Program-made: the position numbers and the translations under genes
The notes under the pieces: model-generated
What the model was told of the DNA's origin: nothing
Seen by the model: the letters and a program-made list of their open reading frames with translations, nothing else
The model's database searches: none
Shown: one piece after another, positions 41,089 to 49,339 of the stretch
Position numbering within the stretch: the first letter of the stretch is position 1
How the letters are laid out: every line of letters starts with the position of its first letter
Source of the DNA: Palsa-465 sp963800475
GTDB taxonomy: Bacteria > Actinomycetota > Thermoleophilia > Solirubrobacterales > Solirubrobacteraceae
Direction of reading: 5' to 3'
Assembly: GCA_963800475.1 (NCBI GenBank)
Contig: CAWDAZ010000002.1
Span: 372,001 to 436,000, forward strand
DNA: 64,000 nucleotides

Positions 41089-41979
41089 TCAACCCACGCC
41101 GAGCACCGCGCGCATCTGCTTCGGATCGACGCCCAGCCGCTCGGCGTCGGCGGTGCCGTGGCGGGAGATCAGCGGCACCTCGAGCAGCTCGGCCTCGTCC
41201 CAGGTCGCGAACGCCGCGGGCCCCATCAGCAGCTCGGCGAGCTTCAGGATCCGCATCCCGATCGGCGTCGGGATCCGCACCAGCGGACGATGCCGGTGCA
41301 GGGAACGCAGCACGCAGCCCACGATCTCGGCGTACGTGAGCGTCTCCGGGCCGGCCAGCTCGTAGCGCGCGCCGGCGGACTGCTCTCCCATCGAGCCGCC
41401 CGGGAGCGACGCGATCACGCACTCGGCGACGTCCTCGGCCCAGATCGGCTGAAACCCGGCGCGTCCCGAGCCTGAGATCGGCACCGCGGGTAGCAGCGAC
41501 AGGCGCTCGAGCAGCCGGATGAACGGGTCGCTCGGCGAGTAGACCATCGACGGCGCGAAGATCGTCGAGCTCAGCGAGGACTCGAGCAGCGCCCGCTCGG
41601 CGATCGCCTTCGCGCGCATCAGCCGCGCGCGGCTGCGGGTCGATGCTCCGAGCGTCGAGAAGAACACGAACCGCTCAACGCCGGCGCGCTCGGCGGCCTT
41701 CACCAGCCGCCAGGCGGCGATCCCGTCGAGCTCCTCGATCGAACCGCCCGGCTGATCGCGGATCGTCGAGGCGAGATGCACGACGGTTTCCACGCCGCGC
41801 AGCGCGTGCCGGAACGAGAACGGATCGGAGAGGTCGCCGAGTGCGATCTGGACCCGCACGCGCTGGGAGTCGAGCCGGCGCGGGTCGCGCACCAGGCACC
41901 GAACGGGCACGCCCATCGCGGTCAGGCGCCGGAGCACCGGCTGCCCGATCGTCCCGGTGGCGCCGGTCAGGAGCAGCAC
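41089..41979 (-). CDS. NAD(P)-binding (NmrA/atypical SDR) protein
   Basis: 296 aa Rossmann protein. GATGTIGQPVLRRL is the dinucleotide-binding loop, followed by CLVRDPRRL (the Arg residues favour NADPH), GDLSDPFSFRHALRGVETVV, HLASTIRD, and VERFVFFSTLGAST in place of the YxxxK active site. A classic SDR catalytic Tyr-Lys is missing, so a sensor-type or quinone-reductase-like atypical SDR is likely. The C-terminal PLVRIPTPIGMRILKLAELL resembles NDUFA9-like members. GTG start supported by the N-terminus being exactly at strand 1. Confidence 0.82.
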   Translation of the reverse strand: MLLLTGATGTIGQPVLRRLTAMGVPVRCLVRDPRRLDSQRVRVQIALGDLSDPFSFRHALRGVETVVHLASTIRDQPGGSIEELDGIAAWRLVKAAERAGVERFVFFSTLGASTRSRARLMRAKAIAERALLESSLSSTIFAPSMVYSPSDPFIRLLERLSLLPAVPISGSGRAGFQPIWAEDVAECVIASLPGGSMGEQSAGARYELAGPETLTYAEIVGCVLRSLHRHRPLVRIPTPIGMRILKLAELLMGPAAFATWDEAELLEVPLISRHGTADAERLGVDPKQMRAVLGVG

Positions 41980-42091
41980 AGGACGCGTCGGGGTGGCGTG
42001 GGCGGGAGCACGGAGCAGGAGGCTATCGATGGGGATCGTCCCTAGAATTGGCCGCCCCCCGATCTAGCTCGAGACAGGAAGAAAGACACAT

Positions 42092-42358
42092 ATGGCCTAC
42101 GTGATCGCCGAGCCCTGCATCGGCACGAAGGACAATTCGTGCGTTGAGGTGTGCCCGGTCGACTGCATCCATCCGACCCCCGACGAGCCCGACTACGACA
42201 GCGTCGAGATGCTCTACATCGACCCGGAGGAGTGCATCGACTGCGACGCGTGCGTCGAGGCCTGTCCCGTGGATGCCTGTTTCGCCGAGGACCAGCTCCC
42301 CGACGAGTGGCAGCAGTACACGAAGCTCAACGCCGACTACTACGCGAACCGCGGCTAG
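42092..42358 (+). CDS. fdxA: Ferredoxin (7Fe/8Fe type, FdxA-like)
   Basis: 88 aa. First cluster site: CIGTKDNSCVEVCPVDC, second CIDCDACVEACPVDAC. The first has one Cys pair changed in spacing as in 3Fe-4S/4Fe-4S ferredoxins of actinobacteria (C-x7-C-x3-CP), the second is a full CxxCxxCxxxCP. Acidic overall, electron carrier for cytochromes P450 or oxidoreductases. GGAAGAAAG upstream of ATG; a -10-like TAGAAT lies at 42043-42048. Followed by a palindromic repeat, then a convergent FAD oxidoreductase gene. Confidence 0.95.
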   Translation: MAYVIAEPCIGTKDNSCVEVCPVDCIHPTPDEPDYDSVEMLYIDPEECIDCDACVEACPVDACFAEDQLPDEWQQYTKLNADYYANRG

Positions 42359-42378
42359 TCGCCAGCGGCCTGGCGCCG

Positions 42379-42429
42379 CGAACTTCGGCGATCCGGTTCG
42401 GTATGGCTTAACCAAATCGCCAAAGTTCG
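42379..42429. repeat. Dispersed 51-bp palindromic element, intergenic copy
   Basis: CGAACTTCGGCGATCCGGTT (42379-42398), 11-nt loop cggtatggctt, AACCAAATCGCCAAAGTTCG (42410-42429). The two arms are complementary at 17 of 20 positions, and all three differences are C/T changes that keep G-U pairing in one strand. It lies between convergent genes, 20 bp after the ferredoxin stop, and could act as a terminator. The treY copy is in inverse orientation. Confidence 0.78.
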
Positions 42430-42445
42430 AGGACGGCTGCCCGAG

Positions 42446-43861
42446 CTAGCCGGCGGCCAGCACCGCCTGCGCGGCGTTGTGGCCGGGGATTCCGCTGACG
42501 CAGCCGCCCCGGCGGGCGCCCGCGCCGCAGATCCAGACGTTGGCGTGATCCGTCTCGACGCCCCAGCGCCCCACGTCCTCGGCTGACTCGGCGAACGGCC
42601 ACGCCAGGTCCCGGTGGAAGATGTGGCCGCCGGGCATCGCCAGCTCGGCTTCGAGCTCAGGCGGGGTGATCGCCTCGAGGCATGGCTGCCCGTCGGCGTC
42701 GCTCAGCAGACAATCCTCGATCGGCTCGGCGAGCACGCCGTTCACCGACTCGAGCGTCGCCGCGAGCGCCGCAGCCTTCGCCCGCCGTGGATCCTCGACG
42801 AACAGCCGCGCCGGCATGTGCAGCCCGAACAGCGTCAGCGAATGGGTCCCCTCAGGCACGATCGAGGGATCGGTCAGGGAATGGCAGTAGATCTCAACGG
42901 GCGGCACGGACGGGATCCGGCCGGCTGCGGCTTCCGCATACGCGCGCTTCAGCTGGTGGTAGCCCTCGTTGACGTGAAACGTGCCGGCGAACGCGTCGAC
43001 GCGGCCTATGCGCGGGCGCGGGAGTCGTCCCACCAGCATGTTGAGCTTGAGCTGCGAGCCCTCGGGCGGCGGCTCCGAAGGCGGATCGCCGAGCAGTCGC
43101 GCCAACACCGAGGGGGCGACGTTGGCCACCACGTGCCGTGCGGCGTACACGGCGCCGCCCGCGCACGCCACCTCGGCGGTCAGCCCGTCGGTCTCGATCG
43201 CGGTCACCTCCGCGCCGGTCAGGATCGCTGCGCCGGCGGCGCGCGCGGCACTCGTCAGTCCCGCCGTGAGCGCCCCCATTCCGCCCACCGGGACGCACCA
43301 CTCGCCGCCGACCACGTGATAGAGGAAGCACCGGTTCTGGCGGAGCTGAGGGTCGTGGAGGTCGGCGAACGTCCCGATCAGTGCGTCGGTCGCGACCGCA
43401 CCGCGGCGCTCGTCATCCTCGATTTCGCGTTCCAGCAACTCGCCGAGCGGGCGCTCGAACAGCGCCTCCCATGTCAGGTCGTCAGCGATCAGCGCACGCA
43501 GCTCGTCGCGGCTGCGGAGCGGCTCGGTCAGCGTCGGAAGCACGGCGTCCGCGACCCGCTCGACGATCCGCTGCAGGCGGCCACACCCCTCGAGCGGCCG
43601 GGTCGGGCCGCGCGACCGGAGCTCGGCGGCCAGCCCCAGCTCGCGCAGCAGCGAGGCAGGGAACAGGCTGACCAGGTAGGAGTAGCGGGACAGCCGCGCG
43701 TCGACACCGGGGAACACGCGCTGCGAGATCGCGGCACCGCCGACCGAGTCGCCCCGCTCGAGCACTACCACCGACCGGCCCGCGCGTCCGAGCAGGGCCG
43801 CGGCTACCAGCCCGTTGTGACCACCGCCGACGACGACCGCGTCGTACGGCGCTGAGGGCAC
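42446..43861 (-). CDS. FAD-dependent oxidoreductase, phytoene desaturase (CrtI)-like
   Basis: 471 aa. N-terminal dinucleotide loop VVVGGGHNGLVAAALLGRAG with VVVLERGDSVGGAA, and a C-terminal FAD motif WICGAGARRGGCVSGIPGHN. The central part has HVVANVAPSVLARLLGDPPS. This set is typical of the amine-oxidase/CrtI superfamily (NAD(P)/FAD-dependent oxidoreductases of the pyridine nucleotide-disulphide COG1233 group). No carotenoid genes are nearby, so the substrate is unknown. ATG, no obvious ribosome-binding site; 3 nt separate its start from the Mrp gene's stop, so it is probably translated behind mrp in one unit. Confidence 0.88.
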   Translation of the reverse strand: MPSAPYDAVVVGGGHNGLVAAALLGRAGRSVVVLERGDSVGGAAISQRVFPGVDARLSRYSYLVSLFPASLLRELGLAAELRSRGPTRPLEGCGRLQRIVERVADAVLPTLTEPLRSRDELRALIADDLTWEALFERPLGELLEREIEDDERRGAVATDALIGTFADLHDPQLRQNRCFLYHVVGGEWCVPVGGMGALTAGLTSAARAAGAAILTGAEVTAIETDGLTAEVACAGGAVYAARHVVANVAPSVLARLLGDPPSEPPPEGSQLKLNMLVGRLPRPRIGRVDAFAGTFHVNEGYHQLKRAYAEAAAGRIPSVPPVEIYCHSLTDPSIVPEGTHSLTLFGLHMPARLFVEDPRRAKAAALAATLESVNGVLAEPIEDCLLSDADGQPCLEAITPPELEAELAMPGGHIFHRDLAWPFAESAEDVGRWGVETDHANVWICGAGARRGGCVSGIPGHNAAQAVLAAG

Positions 43862-43864
43862 GGA

Positions 43865-45010
43865 CTAGGCCATCGGGAGCGACATCCCGGCCGGCTTGGG
43901 AGCCGCGGCGGGAGCCGGCGCCTGCATCACCGGAAGCTCGATCGGCGACAGCGCGATCAGGCCTCGCGCCGCGTGCACCAGCGCCTGCGCGGCGGGATCG
44001 TCGGGGTCCGACAGCACGACCGGGGTGCCGGCGTCCGACTGCTCGCGCAGCGGCATCGTCAGCGGGACGTTCGCCAGCAGCGGCACGTCGAGCTCGTCGG
44101 CCAGCAGCTGGCCGCCGCCCTCGCCGAACAGCTCGAAGCGCTCTCCGGACGGGGTCACGAACCCGGACATGTTCTCGATCACGCCGGCCACCTCGAGCTT
44201 CAGCTTCGCCGCCATCTCGGCCGAGCGCCGCGCGACCTTCTGCGCGACCGCCTGCGGCGTGGTCACGATCACGAACTTCGCCTGGGGAAGCAGCTGCGCG
44301 AGCGTCATCGACACGTCGCCGGTGCCGGGGGGGAGGTCGATCAGCAGGTAGTCGAGCGCGCCCCACTCGACGTCCTCGAGGAACTGCTGAAGCGCCTTGT
44401 GGAGCATCGGGCCGCGCCACACGACGGCCGCGTCCTGCTCGATGAAAAACCCAATCGACATCACGCTGATCCCCGCTGCGCGAGGCGCCGACAGCGGCAC
44501 CAGCTTGCGCTCCGCGTTGACCTTCGGCCGCTCGGCGCCCAGGCCGAGCATCCGCGGCTGCGAGTAGCCCCACACGTCGGCGTCGAGCACGCCCACCTGC
44601 TTGCCGCTGGCCGCGAGCGCCGCCGCGAGGTTCGCGGTGATCGTCGACTTGCCGACCCCGCCCTTGCCCGAACCGACGCAGATCACGTTCCCCACCTGGG
44701 CGAGCGCGCCCTCGGGGAGCGTGCCGCGGCCGAGCTTGCGCCCGAGGCTCTGCTTCTCCTGATCGGACAGCACGTCGAAGCTGACGTTCACGCCGGTCAC
44801 CCCGTCGAGCTCGCGGATCGCCTGCGCGACGCCGGTCTGGAAGTGGTCGCGGATCGGGCAGCCGGGCGTGGTCAGCGAGACCATCACGTCGACGACTCCG
44901 TTCTCGTGGATCTCGACCGACCGGACCATCTCGAGCTCGACGATGTCGCGCCGCAGCTCGGGGTCGATGACGGAACGGAGCGAGTCGATGACCTGGTCTC
45001 TGGTGGGCAT
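43865..45010 (-). CDS. mrp: Mrp/NBP35-family ATPase (Fe-S cluster carrier)
   Basis: 381 aa from MPTRDQ. N-terminal MIP18/DUF59 domain (VIDPELRRDIVELEMVRSVE, TTPGCPIRD), then deviant Walker A GSGKGGVGKSTITANLAAAL near residue 110, VLDADVWGYSQPRML, and LLIDLPPGTGDVSMTLAQLL. The family's C-terminal CxxC that binds a bridging Fe-S cluster is absent: the segment after GVIENMSGF reads VTPSGERFELFG. Actinobacterial homologues commonly lack this Cys pair, so a non-canonical scaffold role is likely. Alternative starts at 45019 and 45046 lack ribosome-binding sites. A CrtI-like gene follows 3 nt later. Confidence 0.92.
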   Translation of the reverse strand: MPTRDQVIDSLRSVIDPELRRDIVELEMVRSVEIHENGVVDVMVSLTTPGCPIRDHFQTGVAQAIRELDGVTGVNVSFDVLSDQEKQSLGRKLGRGTLPEGALAQVGNVICVGSGKGGVGKSTITANLAAALAASGKQVGVLDADVWGYSQPRMLGLGAERPKVNAERKLVPLSAPRAAGISVMSIGFFIEQDAAVVWRGPMLHKALQQFLEDVEWGALDYLLIDLPPGTGDVSMTLAQLLPQAKFVIVTTPQAVAQKVARRSAEMAAKLKLEVAGVIENMSGFVTPSGERFELFGEGGGQLLADELDVPLLANVPLTMPLREQSDAGTPVVLSDPDDPAAQALVHAARGLIALSPIELPVMQAPAPAAAPKPAGMSLPMA

Positions 45011-45063
45011 GGGTTTCATTCTAGGCGCACGTTCTCGACATCCCACGGTCGGGGGAGTGTGGT

Positions 45064-46635
45064 ATGCAACGCATCATCGATCGCCACCGCTCGATCCCGC
45101 TGCGCGTGTACCTGGTTCTCGTCGGGATCGCGTTGCTGAGCGCGCTGGCGCCCGCATCGGCAGTGGCCTCCGACAGCATCTACTGGGACTGGGCAACGAT
45201 TCAAGACGGTGCGGTCGCCAACAGCGGCATCTCGGTGGCGGCCGACGACGGCAGTGGTGGCCGGCCCTTCGCTGAGAGCGGCGCGACGGTCGTGCATCCG
45301 CTCGGTGTGGCGATCGACTCGCGCACGGGCACGATCTACTGGGCCAATTTCGGCAGCAGCATCGACTACTGCTCCGGCACCCTGACAGGCGGCAATACGA
45401 TCTCCTACGCGAAACTGGACGGCAGCGGCGGAGGCACGCTGAATACCGCAGGAGCCACCGTCCTCGGGCCGGACGGGGTCGCCGTCGACCCTGCCGCCGG
45501 ACGGATCTACTGGGCCAACGAATACGCGGACAAGATCTCCTACGCGAACCTGGACGGCAGCGGCGGAGCCGACATCAACACCACCGGCGCGACGGTCAAT
45601 TGCCCGGCGGGCGTCGCGATCGACCCCGCTGCGGGCCGGGTGTACTGGACCAACCTCGATGGAGACAAGATCTCGTACGCCAATCTGAACGGCTCGGGCG
45701 GTGGCGATCTGCGCACCACGGGAGCGACGGTCGGAGGCCCCTGGGGACTCGCGATCGATTCGGCCACGGGCACTATCTACTGGGCCAACAACGACGCGAA
45801 CACGATCTCCTACGCGCGGCTGGATGGGAGCGGCGGACACGATCTCAACACCACGGGCGCGACCGTGGCCGGACCATGGGGCGTGGCGATCAATCCCGCC
45901 GAGGGTGAGATCTACTGGGCGAATAACCTCGCAGGGACGATCTCGTATGCCAGGCTCGATGGATCTGGTGGCGCCGACCTCAGCACGAGCGCGCCCTCAG
46001 ACCACCCGAAGTACGCCGCCCTGCTGCAGCCCCCTGCGGGCGTTGAGGCGCCCGTCGTCACCGGAGGCTCGACGGCTGGTTCGACGCTCTCCTGCTCGCC
46101 GGGAACCTGGGCCTCTGACCTGCCCGAGGCGTTCCTCTACCGTGCGCCGCAGCTGCTCGCCTACGCCTGGAGCAGGAACGGCCTGCCGATCGCCGCGAGG
46201 TCGGGTTCGATCGTCGCGAGCGAGCCCGGCAGCTATGCGTGTCGCGTAACCGCCAGCAACTGGGCCGGCGCGACTGCAAAGACAAGCGCTGGGTTCGTGG
46301 TCACACGCCCGCCTCCCGCGGTCATTGCTGTGAAGTCGAAGGCGGTCTCGTCGGCGGGCGTGATCAGAGTGAGGGTGCGGGTTCCCGGCCCGGGCATGCT
46401 CGTCGGCGTGGCGGCGGCTGCCAGATCGCGAACAGCGCTCTACGGCACCGCAACCGTCACCGCGAACAAAGCGGGACCCGTGGTGCTGGTGATCCGCCCG
46501 ACCAGGGTTGCGCGGAGGCTATTGGCCCGCCACAAGACACTCGGGCTGAGGCTGGCTGTCGTGTTCATCGGGCGGGACGGCGCGATCGGTCGGGCCGGTG
46601 CGCGCATCACGATCCGCTCCCCGTGGGGCGCTTAA
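45064..46635 (+). CDS. Secreted YWTD-like beta-propeller repeat protein with Ig-like C-terminus
   Basis: 523 aa. Signal peptide: LRVYLVLVGIALLSALAPAS and AVA cleavage (about residue 36). Residues about 75-315 contain five units of about 43 aa with consensus GPxGVAIDPAAGxIYWANxx followed by DxISYARLDGSGGxDLNTTG and ATV, the YWTD/LDL-receptor-like six-bladed-propeller motif. The second unit has a small insertion with a Cys. Residues about 325-415 form an Ig-like module (CSPGTWASD...YAWSRNGLPI...GSYACRVTASNWAG) found in surface proteins. A final beta-rich domain follows. Exported or surface-attached; ligand unknown. A hairpin follows the stop. Confidence 0.85.
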   Translation: MQRIIDRHRSIPLRVYLVLVGIALLSALAPASAVASDSIYWDWATIQDGAVANSGISVAADDGSGGRPFAESGATVVHPLGVAIDSRTGTIYWANFGSSIDYCSGTLTGGNTISYAKLDGSGGGTLNTAGATVLGPDGVAVDPAAGRIYWANEYADKISYANLDGSGGADINTTGATVNCPAGVAIDPAAGRVYWTNLDGDKISYANLNGSGGGDLRTTGATVGGPWGLAIDSATGTIYWANNDANTISYARLDGSGGHDLNTTGATVAGPWGVAINPAEGEIYWANNLAGTISYARLDGSGGADLSTSAPSDHPKYAALLQPPAGVEAPVVTGGSTAGSTLSCSPGTWASDLPEAFLYRAPQLLAYAWSRNGLPIAARSGSIVASEPGSYACRVTASNWAGATAKTSAGFVVTRPPPAVIAVKSKAVSSAGVIRVRVRVPGPGMLVGVAAAARSRTALYGTATVTANKAGPVVLVIRPTRVARRLLARHKTLGLRLAVVFIGRDGAIGRAGARITIRSPWGA

Positions 46636-46643
46636 AGACCGAC

Positions 46644-46667
46644 GGGGCGTCACTTGCGTGACGCCCC
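46644..46667 (+). terminator. Hairpin terminator after the propeller gene
   Basis: GGGGCGTCAC (46644-46653), loop TTGC, GTGACGCCCC (46658-46667): a perfect 10-bp stem, 8 nt after the stop codon. No T tract. Confidence 0.75.
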
Positions 46668-46771
46668 GGCGGTTGAGGGAGGAGAGGGTGCTACGTCCGC
46701 CGGCGAAGATATGAGGCCGGCGAACTCTCCCCGCGGCGGCGTCTCCTGGGCGCCGGGCGGGGGAAGCCTGA

Positions 46772-47317
46772 CTACTGGCCGATCAGCCCCTGGGCGTCGG
46801 AGACCAGCTTCTCGACCCGCGAGCCGACCACGTTGGTCTGGCGCTCGAGGTCCTTGCGCACCGAGCGCACCTCGCGCTCGAAGCGGCGGCGGTTCTGCCG
46901 CACGGTCTTCTCGATCAGGCTCCGCCGCTGACGGGCCTGGCGCTCGAAGCGCGTGCGGGTCTTGCGCACCTGGCGCTCGAAGCGGTTGCGGGCGCTGGCG
47001 CCGCGGCGCTCGTAGCGCTTCAGCTCACGCTCGACACCGGCGCGGGTCCGGTACTTCGTGACCAGGCCGCTGAGCGTCGAGACGACGTTGTCGCGGACCA
47101 GCAGGCTGGCGCCGACGGGGACCAGAACGGCCCGCTCGGCGATCTCGCCGGCCTGCTCGATCGGAGTCTTGGGCTGCGTCGAAGTCGACGTCGCCCGGGT
47201 GGTGCGGCGCGTGGTCGAGGACCGGCGCGACGCCGTCGACCGGCGGGTGCCGGTCTTCTTACCTGTGCTCTTGCTGCTTGTGGTGGGCTGCGTCGTGCCC
47301 TCACTGGTAGTCGCCAT
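46772..47317 (-). CDS. Basic Thr/Ser/Arg-rich coiled-coil protein, histone-like in composition
   Basis: 181 aa. Residues 1-50 are a disordered Thr/Ser/Lys/Arg tail (TSSKSTGKKTGTRRSTASRR), like the basic tails of actinobacterial histone-like proteins. A short hydrophobic helix (AERAVLVPVGASLLVRDNVV, about 58-78) comes next, then a long heptad-like helix with many Arg and Phe (RNRFERQVRKTRTRFERQ, RQRRSLIEKTVRQNRRRFER). The pI is very high. It may bind DNA or heparin-like polymer, as HbhA and related proteins do; this is inference from composition. AAGAGAGAGAG precedes the ATG. A LexA-like box lies 47-60 bp upstream. Confidence 0.72.
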   Translation of the reverse strand: MATTSEGTTQPTTSSKSTGKKTGTRRSTASRRSSTTRRTTRATSTSTQPKTPIEQAGEIAERAVLVPVGASLLVRDNVVSTLSGLVTKYRTRAGVERELKRYERRGASARNRFERQVRKTRTRFERQARQRRSLIEKTVRQNRRRFEREVRSVRKDLERQTNVVGSRVEKLVSDAQGLIGQ

Positions 47318-47363
47318 GAACTCTCTCTCTTGGAAGCTCGTTATCGAAGTTGGATGATGCTAC

Positions 47364-47377
47364 CGAACATGTGTTTG
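47364..47377. promoter_or_regulatory. LexA-like (Cheo-type) box upstream of the basic protein gene
   Basis: CGAACATGTGTTTG differs from CGAAC-N4-GTTCG at one base and fits GAACRNRYGTTY. It lies 47-60 bp upstream of the ATG of the basic coiled-coil protein on the minus strand, where a promoter would be expected. Confidence 0.4.
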
Positions 47378-47441
47378 TAAACCATGGACGCGGGTCCGTT
47401 ACATGCTCGGTGCGATCTTTACGGCTCGATTACAAGCCCGT

Positions 47442-48488
47442 TCAGCCCGAAACCGGGCTCGCGGTGCGCTCAAGCCACGCGTCCGGATCGCTCAGCTCGC
47501 GCAGCGTCGGGAGCGCCTCCGGCGAGGAGAACACGTGATGTAGCGCCTCGACGCCGCCCTTCGCGGCGACCGCATCGCAGAACGCCTTCCCCTGCTCGTA
47601 CTGGCGAAGCTTGAGGTCGAGCCCCAGCAGCCGGGCCACCAGCCGGGAAAGGCCCGATTGCGAGCGGCGCCGGCGATCCAGCGAAGCCCGCAGCCTCGGC
47701 AGCGACGGGACCAGGTCCGGAGCCACCGAGTCCATCACGTGCTCGGCGTGCCCCTCGATCACGGCCATCACCGCCTGCACCCGGTCGAGCGTGTCGCGCT
47801 CCGCCCTGCTCGTGACGATCGAGATCAGGTCGCCACGGCGGAGCGCCGCGCCGGTCTTGCGCAGCTCCGCGACGCTCGGCATCCGCAGCTTCCGGGGCGC
47901 GTCGAGGCGCACCTCGGCGCTCGCGAGCAGTTCGCGCACGAGCCCCGCGACGTGCGCGTGAAGCCACGGCACGCCCGCGAACTGCACCGCGTGCGTGACC
48001 TCGTGAAGCGTGACCCAGGTCATGAACTCGCGCTCGTCGGCATCTAGCGTGCGGACCGCCTGGCCGAGGTTCGGGAGCACGAACAGCAGGCGCGGCGGGC
48101 GGTCCTCGACGGCCTCGTCGAGCAGCACCAGCTCGTACTGTCCGAGCACCCGCTGGGCGAGGTACCCGAGCACCAGCCCCACTTCCCCGGACAGCAGCAG
48201 CCCTGCGCCGAGCTCGACCGCCGGCTTGAGCGGGCCGAGGTTCCCACCGGCGCGCTGGATGACCGGGTCGAGCAGCAGCCGCATCGAGCTGACGTTGGTG
48301 TGGATCCACTCGTGGCGGCTGATTCCCTCCGGGTCGGGGAGCGGGTGCAGCGGGCGCAGCCCCGTGTACTCGGTGACCCGCGTCTCGGACTCTTCCGCGA
48401 GCGCAGTCAGATCGACTGACGGAGGGCGTGCGTCGCCGCTCCCGGCGACGAGTCCCGCGATCCGCTCGGCGAGGATCCAGTCGATCAT
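47442..48488 (-). CDS. Zinc-dependent metalloprotease-like protein (DUF2342 / F420-associated)
   Basis: 348 aa. Zinc motif TLHEVTHAVQFAGVPWL (HExxH, about residue 150) and a downstream acidic His pair EGHAEHVMD supplying the third ligand. DAWLERTASPVSG ends the protein. The family, DUF2342, is confined mainly to actinobacteria and has been named coenzyme F420 biosynthesis-associated by gene neighbourhood only; no F420 genes are here. ATG start overlaps the stop of the upstream IMPase gene (ATGA), so the two are translated together. Confidence 0.88.
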   Translation of the reverse strand: MIDWILAERIAGLVAGSGDARPPSVDLTALAEESETRVTEYTGLRPLHPLPDPEGISRHEWIHTNVSSMRLLLDPVIQRAGGNLGPLKPAVELGAGLLLSGEVGLVLGYLAQRVLGQYELVLLDEAVEDRPPRLLFVLPNLGQAVRTLDADEREFMTWVTLHEVTHAVQFAGVPWLHAHVAGLVRELLASAEVRLDAPRKLRMPSVAELRKTGAALRRGDLISIVTSRAERDTLDRVQAVMAVIEGHAEHVMDSVAPDLVPSLPRLRASLDRRRRSQSGLSRLVARLLGLDLKLRQYEQGKAFCDAVAAKGGVEALHHVFSSPEALPTLRELSDPDAWLERTASPVSG

Positions 48489-49330
48489 CTCGCGATCTCC
48501 TCGAGCCGGTGCAGGGTCTCGAGCGAGCGCGCGGCGATGACCGGCGAGGACGGCGCCGCGTCGAGCGGCGCGGCCAGCGGGTACGGGCAGCTCGGGAAGC
48601 TCACGAACCCGCCCGCCTCGCGGACGATCAGCTGCCCGGCGGCGGAGTCGACGCCGCGCGCCCGGCGCAGCGACAGCATCGCGTCGAAGCGGGCGCCGGC
48701 CACCTGGCAGAGCGTCGAGGCGATCGTCCCCAGCGCTCGGAGCCGGTACGCGGACTCGGCCAGCGGCTCGATCGAGCCGGCGACCCATCGCGGATCGGCG
48801 GACTCGATCCCGATCACCTCGACCCGGCCGTCGGGCCCGCGGCGCTCGGCGAGCGTCGGGTCGACCGGCACGTCGTTGAGCATCGCCCCCTGGCCGCGGC
48901 GCGCCCACCACTCCTCGCGGGGGCCGAAGTCGTATACGAACGCGAATGCGACGTCGGCCATCGTCGGGCCGTCGGCGACGGCGATCGAGAGAGCGTGATG
49001 CGGGATCCCGCGCTTGGCATTCAATGACCCGTCGATCGGATCGATGATCACCCTGATCCCGGGGTCTCCGTAATCGACTTCGCCGCGCTCCTCGGAAAGT
49101 GCCACGAACCGGTACCCGTCGTCGCGCAGCCGGTCGAGCTCGGCGAGCACGACGCTTTCGGCCCCGCGATCGATCACCAGCGTGCGGTCGCCGCCGCTTC
49201 CGCGCGTCCCCGTCTCGAGCGCGCGCTCCTCGATGCTGGGAGCGGCGCGCAGCATCTCCGCCAGACCCGTCACCGCGCGCCGGCAGACGCCGAGCCAGTC
49301 CGCGTCGAGGGCTGATCGGGTCGTCGTCAT
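48485..49330 (-). CDS. Inositol monophosphatase-family phosphatase
   Basis: 281 aa. Metal-binding motifs: GGDRTLVIDRGAE, ALSEERGEVDYG (Glu of motif A position), IIDPIDGSLNAKRGIP (DPxDG), and a C-terminal RARGVDSAAGQLIVREAGG (the third-metal Asp). Mg-dependent hydrolysis of sugar or inositol phosphates, or FBPase/PAP-type activity; substrate cannot be chosen. Upstream gene of a two-gene minus-strand operon with the zinc metalloprotease. Its start is 9 bp from the divergent helicase gene, so both promoters must overlap coding sequence. Confidence 0.88.
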   Translation of the reverse strand: MTTTRSALDADWLGVCRRAVTGLAEMLRAAPSIEERALETGTRGSGGDRTLVIDRGAESVVLAELDRLRDDGYRFVALSEERGEVDYGDPGIRVIIDPIDGSLNAKRGIPHHALSIAVADGPTMADVAFAFVYDFGPREEWWARRGQGAMLNDVPVDPTLAERRGPDGRVEVIGIESADPRWVAGSIEPLAESAYRLRALGTIASTLCQVAGARFDAMLSLRRARGVDSAAGQLIVREAGGFVSFPSCPYPLAAPLDAAPSSPVIAARSLETLHRLEEIAR

Positions 49331-49339
49331 CCCGGACTT

